The position numbers were made by a program, and so were the translations under genes. From positions 1-7,868 of the forward strand of contig DBFJJM010000125.1 in NCBI GenBank assembly GCA_048393175.1: 7,868 bases of DNA, written 5' to 3'. Below, piece by piece: positions 1 through 5,994 of the stretch. Each line of letters opens with the position of its first letter. The stretch's first letter is position 1. The notes under the pieces were generated by a model. The model did not search any database. It saw only the letters and a list, made by a program, of their open reading frames with translations, and was not told where the DNA came from. This DNA comes from Merdicola sp048393175. Lineage in GTDB: Bacteria; Bacillota; Clostridia; TANB77; CAG-508.

Positions 1-9
1 TTTTTTCAT
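1..9 (-). CDS. Start of a gene running off the left edge (first 3 codons)
   Basis: Reading leftward, an ATG at 9-7 is followed by two lysine codons, and then the window ends. A good ribosome binding site (AAAGGAG, about 21-26) lies just upstream and overlaps the rimI stop codon. This is the arrangement expected for the next gene of the same operon. Only Met-Lys-Lys is visible, so the product cannot be named. In many clostridia other genes follow rimI, but nothing here tells which one this is. Confidence 0.4.
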
Positions 10-24
10 TTGTTTTTCTCTCCT

Positions 25-465
25 TTATCCGAAAAAACGAGTCATAAGAATCGCATTTTCTTTATTATTATAATACTTTTTTCGAAAACCAATACGTTTA
101 AAGTTATATTTTTCATATAAAGCAATAGCAGCTTTATTATTTTCTCTTACTTCTAAAGTAATACAGCTAAAAGATTCTTGTCTAGCAAGTAAAATCAGTT
201 TTTCTAAAATCTGACTGGCAATTCCTAATTGCCTGTTTTCTTTTTTGGTTACAAGATTGGTAATATGAGCTTCATCTACTGCTCTCCATATTCCGCCGAA
301 ACCAACGATTTCTTCTTTATGCTTTGCTACTAAATAAGTAGAACGGGGATTTTGTAATTCTTCATAAAATAAAGCGTAAGACCAAAAAGAATCAAAGTCA
401 GTAGCTAAATTGTCTTTCATTTTTTCTAAATCACAAAGAGACATTTGTTGTATTATTATATTCAT
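25..465 (-). CDS. rimI: Ribosomal protein S18-alanine N-acetyltransferase (GNAT family)
   Basis: RimI acetylates the N-terminal alanine of ribosomal protein S18 using acetyl-CoA in the cytoplasm. The protein is 146 aa, the usual length for the family. The GNAT core is clear: GFGGIW at residues 55-60, the RimI-like DEAHITN at 64-70, the acetyl-CoA loop R78-Q-L-G-I-A83 (the RxxGxA motif), LEVRENN at 104-110, and ALYEKYNF at 115-122 with the tyrosine that usually acts as general acid. The ATG at 465 directly abuts the tsaB stop codon with no intervening base. A modest GAAGGGA lies within the 3' end of tsaB, so translation is probably coupled. Pairing with tsaB and tsaE is the classic bacterial arrangement and supports RimI over another GNAT enzyme. 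No defect is seen. Confidence 0.93.
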   Translation of the reverse strand: MNIIIQQMSLCDLEKMKDNLATDFDSFWSYALFYEELQNPRSTYLVAKHKEEIVGFGGIWRAVDEAHITNLVTKKENRQLGIASQILEKLILLARQESFSCITLEVRENNKAAIALYEKYNFKRIGFRKKYYNNKENAILMTRFFG

Positions 466-1146
466 TTATTGTTTCCCTTCTAAAGTTCGTTCTGCTTGAG
501 ACTTTCGTAAGTAGAGTGGGCAAAGGGGATACTGTTTTTCTTGCTTTTTTTGATATTTATGATAGGCTGCTAAGCCAATTCCAACTGAGCTTACTTGGTT
601 TTGCTCTGGTTTTGCAAAATGACAGTTTGGAAACATACTTTGTATTGTTTCTTGGTAAAGAAGGCTAGCATCTCCTACAAATGTAATCTCTTTTTCCGAT
701 TCTTTTGAAAGATGCGAAAGAAGAGAATCAATTGTATGAAACGAAAAAGGCTCTTTTAATGTTTGATTTTCCCAAATACCTGTATAAAGATTGGAATTTT
801 TTGCATCTATCATAGAGCAAATCATTCCTTTTTGCTTAAGAGGGAAACAAAGACCTTCTAAAGAAGAAATTCCAATAGCAGGTTTTTGATAAACATCTAC
901 AAATCCTTTTATCGTAGCAATCCCAATGCGAATTCCGGTAAAAGAACCGGGACCAACACTACAAGAATATAAATCAATGTCTTTTAGAGAAAAAGGCATT
1001 TGTAAAAAGGCTTGCTTTATCATAGGAAGTAATTGTTCTGAATGGGTTAGAATATCTTGCGAATGTTTCTCATATAAAACAGTAGTATTTTCTAAAATAG
1101 AGATACTACAGATAGGACTAGAGGTTTCAATACTTAATAGTTTCAA
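466..1146 (-). CDS. tsaB: tRNA threonylcarbamoyladenosine biosynthesis protein TsaB
   Basis: TsaB is the catalytically inactive ASKHA-fold partner of TsaD. With TsaE it forms the cytoplasmic complex that transfers threonylcarbamoyl to A37 of ANN-decoding tRNAs (t6A). The protein is 226 aa, normal for the family. It starts MKLLSIETSS like other TsaB proteins and carries HSEQLLP at residues 35-41 and GPGSFTGIRIG at 65-75, the most diagnostic stretch. The short length and the lack of TsaD metal-binding histidine motifs separate it from TsaD. The start is a TTG at 1146-1144. It is chosen because it gives the conserved N-terminus and sits about 10 bases after AAAGGA, which overlaps the tsaE stop. 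The gap to tsaE is 7 bases and the gap to rimI is zero, so the three are co-transcribed. TsaD and TsaC are not in this window. Confidence 0.95.
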   Translation of the reverse strand: MKLLSIETSSPICSISILENTTVLYEKHSQDILTHSEQLLPMIKQAFLQMPFSLKDIDLYSCSVGPGSFTGIRIGIATIKGFVDVYQKPAIGISSLEGLCFPLKQKGMICSMIDAKNSNLYTGIWENQTLKEPFSFHTIDSLLSHLSKESEKEITFVGDASLLYQETIQSMFPNCHFAKPEQNQVSSVGIGLAAYHKYQKKQEKQYPLCPLYLRKSQAERTLEGKQ

Positions 1147-1153
1147 AAATGCG

Positions 1154-1618
1154 TCATCCTTTCTTTTTTAAGTCTGATAAACAAATAGTAGAATTACCAT
1201 GAAAGGTAAAATCTAAATAACGAACCGATTCATCTTGTTCTTCTTTGGAAAAGGTAATAGAGATATAATTAGGGGGTAAGACAGATTCAATTTGTTCGCC
1301 CCATTCAATCACACAAATTCCTTTTTGAAAATATTCTTCTCCACCAATGGCATAAAATTCATCTGGGTCATTTAAACGGTAAACATCAAAATGATAAAGG
1401 GGAACTGGTTTTGTGTCATATTCATTTACAATCGTAAAAGTAGGACTAGAAATTTCATTTTCCAAACCAAAATAGGAAAGTAAACCTTCTGTAAACTTCG
1501 TTTTACCAGCCCCTAATTCACCAGAAAGAACTAATATATCTCCTTTTTTTAACTGCTTGGCAATTTGTTTAGCAAAAAAAATCGTTTCTTGTGTACCATG
1601 GGATATGAAAGTAGGCAT
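1154..1618 (-). CDS. tsaE: tRNA threonylcarbamoyladenosine biosynthesis ATPase TsaE
   Basis: TsaE is the small P-loop ATPase that binds the TsaB-TsaD dimer and resets it between rounds of t6A synthesis. The protein is 154 aa, as expected. Visible motifs are the Walker A loop GELGAGKT at residues 33-40, SSPTFTIVNEY at 57-67, HFDVYRL at 76-82, and VIEWGEQI at 103-110 with the conserved Glu-Trp pair. The ATG at 1618 has AAGGAG about 7 bases upstream, a strong site. This is the first gene of the tsaE-tsaB-rimI operon and lies divergent from eno. The sequence looks intact and functional. Confidence 0.95.
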   Translation of the reverse strand: MPTFISHGTQETIFFAKQIAKQLKKGDILVLSGELGAGKTKFTEGLLSYFGLENEISSPTFTIVNEYDTKPVPLYHFDVYRLNDPDEFYAIGGEEYFQKGICVIEWGEQIESVLPPNYISITFSKEEQDESVRYLDFTFHGNSTICLSDLKKKG

Positions 1619-1651
1619 AAATTCTCCTTTTTTCCTGTTTTTTCAACTGTT

Positions 1652-1680
1652 ATTTTATCCTAACTTTTTGAAAAAGTAAA
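1652..1680 (-). promoter_or_regulatory. Candidate sigma-A promoter of the tsaE-tsaB-rimI operon
   Basis: On the minus strand TTTACT (1680-1675) is followed after 17 bases by TAAAAT (1657-1652), giving 4/6 and 5/6 matches to TTGACA and TATAAT. An overlapping alternative is TTGTCT (1685-1680), 17 bases, TAGGAT (1662-1657). Either would give a 5' leader of roughly 30 bases before tsaE. This is the only plausible region, because the intergenic stretch is about 150 bases and is shared with the eno promoter. Confidence 0.45.
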
Positions 1681-1711
1681 GACAATCTTAACAAAAAGAA
1701 AAGCAATTTAA

Positions 1712-1740
1712 TTTACAGAATGGATTTTGAAATTTAGAAT
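1712..1740 (+). promoter_or_regulatory. Sigma-A promoter of eno
   Basis: TTTACA at 1712-1717, a 17-base spacer and TAGAAT at 1735-1740 match the vegetative consensus at 5/6 in each hexamer. Transcription would start near 1747, giving a leader of about 24 bases with no room for a riboswitch. That suits a constitutively expressed glycolytic gene. Confidence 0.7.
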
Positions 1741-1770
1741 ATACTAACAAAAAAGAAAGAGGTGGAAAAC

Positions 1771-3051
1771 GTGAAAAATTTTATACAGATAGAACAAGTA
1801 GAAGCATTAGAAGTTTTAGATTCTAGAGGAAATCCAACTGTTCAAGTAGAAGTAATGTTAGAAAATGGCGTTACAGGGATAGCATTAGTCCCATCTGGGG
1901 CTTCTACTGGTAGTTTTGAAGCAGTAGAGTTAAGAGATAAGGAGGAAAAACGTTATTTAGGCAAAGGTGTACAAGAGGCAGTAGAAAATGTCAATAAAAA
2001 AATGAGTAAAAAGATAGTGGGAAGAAATGCTTATGACCAATTAAGTATAGATAAAACTCTAATTGAGTTAGATGGAACACCAAATAAATCAAGATTAGGA
2101 GCCAATAGTATTTTAGGGGTTTCTCTAGCAGTATGCAGAGCTGCTGCTAATTCTTTAGGTCTTAGCCTATATCGTTATATAGGTGGAATTGCAGCACAAG
2201 AACTACCTATTCCCATGATGAACATTTTAAATGGGGGAAAGCATTCTGATAACAATTTAAGTATTCAAGAATTTATGATTATGCCAGTAGGAAAAGTAAG
2301 TTTTCAAAAACGTTTACAAATGGGAGCGGAAGTCTATCATACATTAAAAAAGGTACTGAAAGAAAAAGGGTATTCTGTTGGAGTAGGAGATGAAGGTGGT
2401 TTTGCTCCGAATTTAGAAAGTGAAGAACAAGCAATTGAAAATATTTTAGAGGCAATTCAAAAAGCAGGCTATAAACCCGGAACAGAAATTGGTATTGCTC
2501 TAGATGTAGCTAGTACAGAAATGTATGAAGAAGCTAAAAAGATTGGAAAAGATGGCTATTATTTTTGGAAAACAGACCAATTTAAAACAAAAGAAGAAAT
2601 GATAGAATATATGGAAGACTTAGTAGAAAAATATCCTATCTTTTCAATAGAAGATGGATTAGCAGAAGAAGATTGGCAAGGATGGGAAGAGCTTACAGAA
2701 AGGTTATCTAGTAAAGTACAATTAGTAGGAGATGACTTATTTGTAACAAATGTCGACCGTCTGCAAAAAGGAATGAAAAGAAAGGTGGCAAATAGTATTT
2801 TAATTAAACCAAATCAAATAGGAACACTAACCGAAACGCTAGATGCCATCCAAATTGCTAAAAAGGCTGGTTATAAAGTAATTATTTCTCATCGCTCTGG
2901 AGAAACAGAAGATACGACTATAGCAGATATTGCAGTAGGAACCAATGCAGGACAAATTAAAACAGGAGCACCTTGTCGTACAGATAGAGTGGCAAAATAT
3001 AATAGACTTCTTAACATTGAACATGAAATAACAAAGGAATTAGAGCAATAG
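1771..3051 (+). CDS. eno: Enolase (phosphopyruvate hydratase)
   Basis: Enolase converts 2-phosphoglycerate to phosphoenolpyruvate in glycolysis and is magnesium-dependent and cytoplasmic. All active-site elements are present (numbering from the GTG at 1771): the substrate loop SGASTG, H158 in GGKHSDNN, E167 in IQEFMIMP, E208 in GDEGGF, the metal ligands D245 (ALDVAS), E294 (SIED) and D321 (GDDL), catalytic K346 (KPNQIG), H374-R-S in SHRSGE, and K397 in QIKTG. The protein is 426 aa, normal for the family. A GTG three codons earlier (1762) is possible, but it lies inside the GAGGTGG ribosome binding site (1759-1765) that serves 1771, and the shorter form matches the usual enolase N-terminus. 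The gene has its own promoter and terminator and is not beside other glycolytic genes here. Confidence 0.97.
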   Translation: MKNFIQIEQVEALEVLDSRGNPTVQVEVMLENGVTGIALVPSGASTGSFEAVELRDKEEKRYLGKGVQEAVENVNKKMSKKIVGRNAYDQLSIDKTLIELDGTPNKSRLGANSILGVSLAVCRAAANSLGLSLYRYIGGIAAQELPIPMMNILNGGKHSDNNLSIQEFMIMPVGKVSFQKRLQMGAEVYHTLKKVLKEKGYSVGVGDEGGFAPNLESEEQAIENILEAIQKAGYKPGTEIGIALDVASTEMYEEAKKIGKDGYYFWKTDQFKTKEEMIEYMEDLVEKYPIFSIEDGLAEEDWQGWEELTERLSSKVQLVGDDLFVTNVDRLQKGMKRKVANSILIKPNQIGTLTETLDAIQIAKKAGYKVIISHRSGETEDTTIADIAVGTNAGQIKTGAPCRTDRVAKYNRLLNIEHEITKELEQ

Positions 3052-3076
3052 AGAGGAAAATCTCCTCTCTTTTTTT
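3050..3076 (+). terminator. Intrinsic terminator of eno
   Basis: The arm AGAGAGGA (3050-3057) pairs perfectly with TCCTCTCT (3063-3070) around a 5-base loop, and T residues run on to 3076. The left arm begins inside the TAG stop codon of eno (3049-3051), so the gene and its terminator overlap. Confidence 0.88.
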
Positions 3077-3077
3077 C

Positions 3078-3106
3078 TTGAAAGAAGGGAAGTTATCCAG
3101 TATAAT
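3078..3106 (+). promoter_or_regulatory. Sigma-A promoter of the ylmH-like gene
   Basis: TTGAAA (3078-3083), a 17-base spacer and a perfect TATAAT (3101-3106) form a strong vegetative promoter that starts 2 bases after the eno terminator T-tract. The predicted start of transcription is about 3113. The first codon that could be read as a TTG start (3078) is the -35 box itself, so it cannot be the translation start. Confidence 0.75.
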
Positions 3107-3122
3107 AAATATGGTGAGTGAA

Positions 3123-3935
3123 ATGAATAAGCAAGAAATACTGAAGCAATATTCTCAAAAAGAAGATAAAATATTTATATCTTCTCTATTAGAAAAACGA
3201 GAGCAAGCAAACAAAAAAAATCAAATAGTAAGTACTGATTTTTTAGATGGGTATCAAATGAAAATTGCACAGCAACTTTTGAAGAAAGAAAAAATAGTAA
3301 ATTCTATTTTTTGGGGAGGATATGAAAATGCTCAAAGAAAATTAGCTATATTTTACCCAGAAAAATTAATAGGAAAGGAAACTTTATGGAAAAAACAAAA
3401 AACAGAGCAAATAAAAGTATTACGTTTTACTCTTCCTAAAGTAATAGAAAAACACTATACGCATCCTATTTATTTGGGTGGAATAGTAAAATTAGGTATA
3501 AAAAGAGAGAAAATAGGAGATATTTTAGTGGATTTAAATACAGCAGACATTTTGCTAAAACCAGAAATCTTTTCTTTTGTCAAACAAGAAGTAGGACAGT
3601 TAAAACGATTTCAAAAGGCAAGAATAGAAGAAGTTTCAATGGAAGACTTAAAAATGATAGAGCCTAAAACAGAAAAACAAACTATTATTGTTGTTTCTTT
3701 ACGATTAGATGCTGTGATAGCAGGACTAATACACGTCTCAAGAAAAGAGGCTAATGAAATGATTGCCTCTCAAAGGGTATATTTAAATTATGAACGAATG
3801 GAAAAGAAAGAAAAAGAGATAAAAATAGGGGACCTACTTACCATTAGAGGAAAAGGTCGCTTTTCTATCATAGAACAAGTTAGAACAACACAAAAGGATA
3901 GAATTGTTCTTTCCGTAGAAAAAAATATTTCTTAA
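3123..3935 (+). CDS. ylmH: S4-domain RNA-binding protein, YlmH family
   Basis: YlmH proteins bind ribosomal or tRNA-like RNA through a C-terminal S4 domain. Bacillus subtilis YlmH has been linked to ribosome-associated quality control. From the ATG at 3123 the protein is 270 aa. Residues 111-136 hold the YlmH hallmark (YLGGIVKLGIKREKIGDILV), residues about 191-245 are the S4 fold (SLRLDAVIAG, then HVSRKEANEMI), and RGKGRF at 242-247 is the typical C-terminal loop. The start at 3123 is chosen because GGTGA at 3113-3117 is a well-placed ribosome binding site, the promoter rules out the upstream TTG, and the N-terminus MNKQEIL fits the family. An ATG at 3111 lies at or before the predicted RNA 5' end. 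Unusually for this family, the gene is not beside divIVA or sepF. No terminator is evident downstream. Confidence 0.87.
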   Translation: MNKQEILKQYSQKEDKIFISSLLEKREQANKKNQIVSTDFLDGYQMKIAQQLLKKEKIVNSIFWGGYENAQRKLAIFYPEKLIGKETLWKKQKTEQIKVLRFTLPKVIEKHYTHPIYLGGIVKLGIKREKIGDILVDLNTADILLKPEIFSFVKQEVGQLKRFQKARIEEVSMEDLKMIEPKTEKQTIIVVSLRLDAVIAGLIHVSRKEANEMIASQRVYLNYERMEKKEKEIKIGDLLTIRGKGRFSIIEQVRTTQKDRIVLSVEKNIS

Positions 3936-3940
3936 GAGAC

Positions 3941-3969
3941 TTGCATAATGTTCGAGACTTTACTATAAT
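3941..3969 (+). promoter_or_regulatory. Promoter of the TetR-family gene
   Basis: TTGCAT (3941-3946), a 17-base spacer and a perfect TATAAT (3964-3969) fit a sigma-A promoter with a weak -35. Transcription would start near 3976, inside the palindrome at 3974-3989. Confidence 0.6.
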
Positions 3970-3973
3970 AAAG

Positions 3974-3989
3974 CTAATTTTAAAATTAG
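3974..3989 (+). promoter_or_regulatory. 16-bp perfect palindrome, candidate autoregulatory TetR operator
   Basis: CTAATTTTAAAATTAG is a perfect inverted repeat without a spacer. It lies immediately after the -10 box, across the predicted transcription start and directly before the ribosome binding site of the TetR-family gene. TetR repressors commonly bind such palindromes at their own promoters. That this one is the operator is inference, and its low complexity (mostly A and T) is a caution. Confidence 0.5.
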
Positions 3990-3998
3990 GAGATATAC

Positions 3999-4568
3999 AT
4001 GAACAAAACTAAGAGAAAGATATTTGAAACCTCCATGAAACTATTTGCACAAAAAGGATATGAAGCAACTAGTGTAGAAGAAATTACTGCTGTTGTAGGT
4101 GTGGCAAAAGGGACGTTATATTATCATTTTAATAGTAAAGAAGAAATTTTTAATTTTTTAGTAGAAGAAGGAATGAAACTATTAAAAAATAGTATTGAAA
4201 TTAAAACAGAAAAAGTAGAGCGTTATATTGATAAGTTAAGAGCTATTTTGTTAATTCAAATAAAAGTGATTGTAAAATATGAAAACCTAATTACAATTGT
4301 ATTGAGTCAAATATGGGGAAAAGAAGAAAGAAACCATCGTTGTAGAGAATATGTGTTTGACTATGTTAAAACAATTGAAAAGATAATTCAAGAAGGAATA
4401 GAAAAAGGAGAACTAGTAGAAGGAGACCCTGAAGTAATTGCTTCTGGGATATTTGGGCTTACTTGTTCTTGTCTTATTTATAAATTGAAAACAGAAAGAG
4501 AAATTGATATTGCAAAAGTGTATACACAATTTAATCATACGATTTTAAAAGGTTTTATAAAACAATGA
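3999..4568 (+). CDS. TetR/AcrR-family transcriptional regulator
   Basis: This 189-aa protein has the standard TetR layout. Residues about 6-52 form the three-helix DNA-binding domain, with the helix-turn-helix core at about 25-44 (SVEEITAVVGVAKGTLYYHF). The remaining helical region (about 55-189) would dimerise and bind a ligand; it has no motif I can tie to a compound. The ATG at 3999 has TAGGAGA at about 3987-3993 as a good ribosome binding site. The gene has its own promoter with a palindrome over the transcription start, so autorepression is likely. No transporter gene, the usual partner, is adjacent. The nearest downstream genes are the 270-aa protein and the DUF4190-like protein, whose promoter region contains a 10-base match to the palindrome core (4607-4616). 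Whether it controls them is unproven. Confidence 0.92.
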   Translation: MNKTKRKIFETSMKLFAQKGYEATSVEEITAVVGVAKGTLYYHFNSKEEIFNFLVEEGMKLLKNSIEIKTEKVERYIDKLRAILLIQIKVIVKYENLITIVLSQIWGKEERNHRCREYVFDYVKTIEKIIQEGIEKGELVEGDPEVIASGIFGLTCSCLIYKLKTEREIDIAKVYTQFNHTILKGFIKQ

Positions 4569-4587
4569 AATAAATACGAAACAAAGC

Positions 4588-4604
4588 TGTAACAAAATTG
4601 TAAC
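4588..4604 (+). promoter_or_regulatory. Direct repeat matching the WalR-box consensus
   Basis: TGTAAC at 4588-4593 and again at 4599-4604, separated by 5 bases, fit the published WalR (YycF) consensus TGTWAH-N5-TGTWAH exactly. The identity extends to TGTAACAA in both copies, with an 11-base period typical of OmpR/PhoB-type response regulators. The site lies about 20 bases upstream of the -35 box of the following operon, a plausible activator position. Which regulator binds is inference; a Pho-type box has the same periodicity. Confidence 0.5.
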
Positions 4605-4624
4605 AATAATTTTAAATATTCCTA

Positions 4625-4653
4625 TTGTAGTTTGTTGTAGAAAGATGTATAAT
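4625..4653 (+). promoter_or_regulatory. Promoter of the two-gene operon 4701-5892
   Basis: TTGTAG (4625-4630), a 17-base spacer and a perfect TATAAT (4648-4653) make a promoter with a weak -35, as is common where an activator is needed. Transcription would start near 4660, leaving a leader of about 40 bases. Confidence 0.6.
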
Positions 4654-4700
4654 AAAATCGCAAATGAGCATATTACATAGGATTAAGGAGGGGAGTTTAC

Positions 4701-5513
4701 ATGTCCAAATCTGGCATTGTAAACGTGAGAATGGTAATCACGGAAGAAAAAATTTTATCGAATATTGACAAGGTTCAAAAAATGATTAATCCAAAAAGTA
4801 AAAAACAAATTATACAATTAGAAGAGGATAGTTACTTTAAAGATTTAGTAGAATCGATAAAAACCTATTTATTAGAATATCCAAAAAAGAAGAATTTTCC
4901 AGCTAGTGTGTATAAAGCTGCATATGGCTTGGTGGAATTTGCGACTAATCAATTTGAAGAAAATACAAAACAAATAGAAGAATTAATTCGTCAAAGAGAA
5001 AAAAATATTAATGCAGGGTCAAAATTAAAAGAACTTTTAGAAGCTACGCAAGTTAAAGAAAAGGATTGGAAGGACCAAGTAAAAAATGTACAAAATGAAT
5101 TTGACGCTGATATTATAGAAACATTAAATATAATAGGAAGAAGCAGAAGCGAAAAATCACAAAATTATCAAGATGCTTTAAAATTAATTAATGCAAGAAT
5201 CGTTAATTTAGAATCTAATTTACATATTGAGATTGATATGGAACGTATAGAAGACCGTTCGAAAGCATTAAGCTATATTGGAATTGAAGTAGCAGATGCA
5301 CTAAAAGCAATTCCAACACCAGTAGAAGAAGAGGTGGTAGAACAAGTTGCTATAGAGCAAGAACAATATATACCAGAAACATTTGAAGCAAAACCTTCTT
5401 TATGGCAAAGAATTAAGAATAGCAAACTTGTAAGAGCGATACAATATGTAATGAGAATACGTGTTGTTCTAGATGTTCCGGCATTACCAGAAGGAAGAGG
5501 AGACAACAATTAA
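4701..5513 (+). CDS. Uncharacterised 270-aa protein with predicted helical segments and a basic C-terminal helix
   Basis: I do not recognise this family. The product is 270 aa and strongly charged, with no signal peptide and no clear membrane segment, so it is probably cytoplasmic or peripheral. Residues about 82-118 and 122-175 look helical and coiled-coil-prone (for example NQFEENTKQIEELIRQREKN). Residues 207-228 are an acidic linker rich in Glu and Val. Residues 233-258 form a basic, amphipathic segment (LWQRIKNSKLVRAIQYVMRI) that could lie on a membrane, followed by the tail PALPEGRGDNN. The ATG at 4701 has a near-perfect AAGGAGG (4685-4691), so translation should be efficient. The next gene begins 16 bases after the stop and encodes a membrane protein, so this may be its cytoplasmic partner. 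That is inference. Confidence 0.85.
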   Translation: MSKSGIVNVRMVITEEKILSNIDKVQKMINPKSKKQIIQLEEDSYFKDLVESIKTYLLEYPKKKNFPASVYKAAYGLVEFATNQFEENTKQIEELIRQREKNINAGSKLKELLEATQVKEKDWKDQVKNVQNEFDADIIETLNIIGRSRSEKSQNYQDALKLINARIVNLESNLHIEIDMERIEDRSKALSYIGIEVADALKAIPTPVEEEVVEQVAIEQEQYIPETFEAKPSLWQRIKNSKLVRAIQYVMRIRVVLDVPALPEGRGDNN

Positions 5514-5529
5514 GAAAGGAGAAAAGTAA

Positions 5530-5892
5530 ATGGCAGTAGCAGCACTAATCTTAGGAATTATATCTTTTTTAATTAGTTTTATTCCTTTATTAGGATATGT
5601 ATCTCTTATTCCGGCTATTATAGGATTAATATTAGGAATTGTTTTTCTTGCTAAAAAGAAGATAGAAAAAGAGAAAACAAAACAAGAAAAGGGAATGTCA
5701 ATTGCAGGAATTGTATTATCTAGTCTAGCCTTATTAGTTTTATTATGGTGGACGTTAATGATAGGAATGGTAATCGATAGTGGACTTTTTGAAAAGGCAA
5801 GAGACGCAATACAAAATGAGATAGAAAATAATTATCCAAATCATCATTATGATGAAAACTTTTTACAAGATGATTACTATGAGTATTATTAG
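5530..5892 (+). CDS. DUF4190-like small membrane protein
   Basis: This 120-aa protein has three hydrophobic segments: about residues 2-18, 22-41 and 57-83. The first two are glycine- and isoleucine-rich (LILGIISFLISF, PAIIGLILGIVFL) and end in AKKKIEKEK. The third begins with GMSIAGIVLSSLALLVLL. This repeated 'LGI...LGI...K...G..IAGIVLS' layout is what I know from DUF4190 proteins, whose function is not established. The C-terminus is acidic and rich in Tyr, His and Asn (NYPNHHYDENF, then DDYYEYY), and may be exposed. The ATG at 5530 follows AAAGGAG, a strong ribosome binding site, 16 bases after the preceding stop. The gene closes the operon and is followed at once by a terminator. A role in the cell envelope together with the preceding gene is inference. 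Confidence 0.85.
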   Translation: MAVAALILGIISFLISFIPLLGYVSLIPAIIGLILGIVFLAKKKIEKEKTKQEKGMSIAGIVLSSLALLVLLWWTLMIGMVIDSGLFEKARDAIQNEIENNYPNHHYDENFLQDDYYEYY

Positions 5893-5900
5893 ATAAAATA

Positions 5901-5960
5901 CAAATAAAAAAGAGTATCAAACCTATCATCTATAGGGAAGAAGATACTCTTTTTATTTAC
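5901..5960. terminator. Bidirectional intrinsic terminator with a nested inner hairpin
   Basis: The outer arm AAAAAGAGTATC (5907-5918) pairs with GATACTCTTTTT (5943-5954). Pairing continues outward through AT-rich sequence with one bulged A. Inside, CCTAT (5922-5926) and ATAGG (5932-5936) form a second small hairpin around a 5-base loop. The A-run on the left and the T-run on the right let it work in both directions, ending the plus-strand operon and the minus-strand gene that stops at 5995. Confidence 0.85.
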
Positions 5961-5994
5961 AGAAAAAGTAACAATTTAAAATAAAGAATAGTAC

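Noticed and set aside
1762..1770. Upstream GTG at 1762 as the enolase start
   Set aside because: The codon is part of the GAGGTGG ribosome binding site for the GTG at 1771, and no good site precedes it at a proper distance.
2839..3024. Minus-strand open frame inside eno
   Set aside because: It is a shadow of the conserved enolase C-terminal coding region and has no ribosome binding site.
4587..4604. Pho box (7-4-7 direct repeat) as the primary reading of the TGTAAC repeat
   Set aside because: The period fits, but the E. coli-type CTGTCAT and Bacillus TTAACA sequences are matched less well than the WalR consensus, which is matched at all defined positions. Kept only as an alternative.
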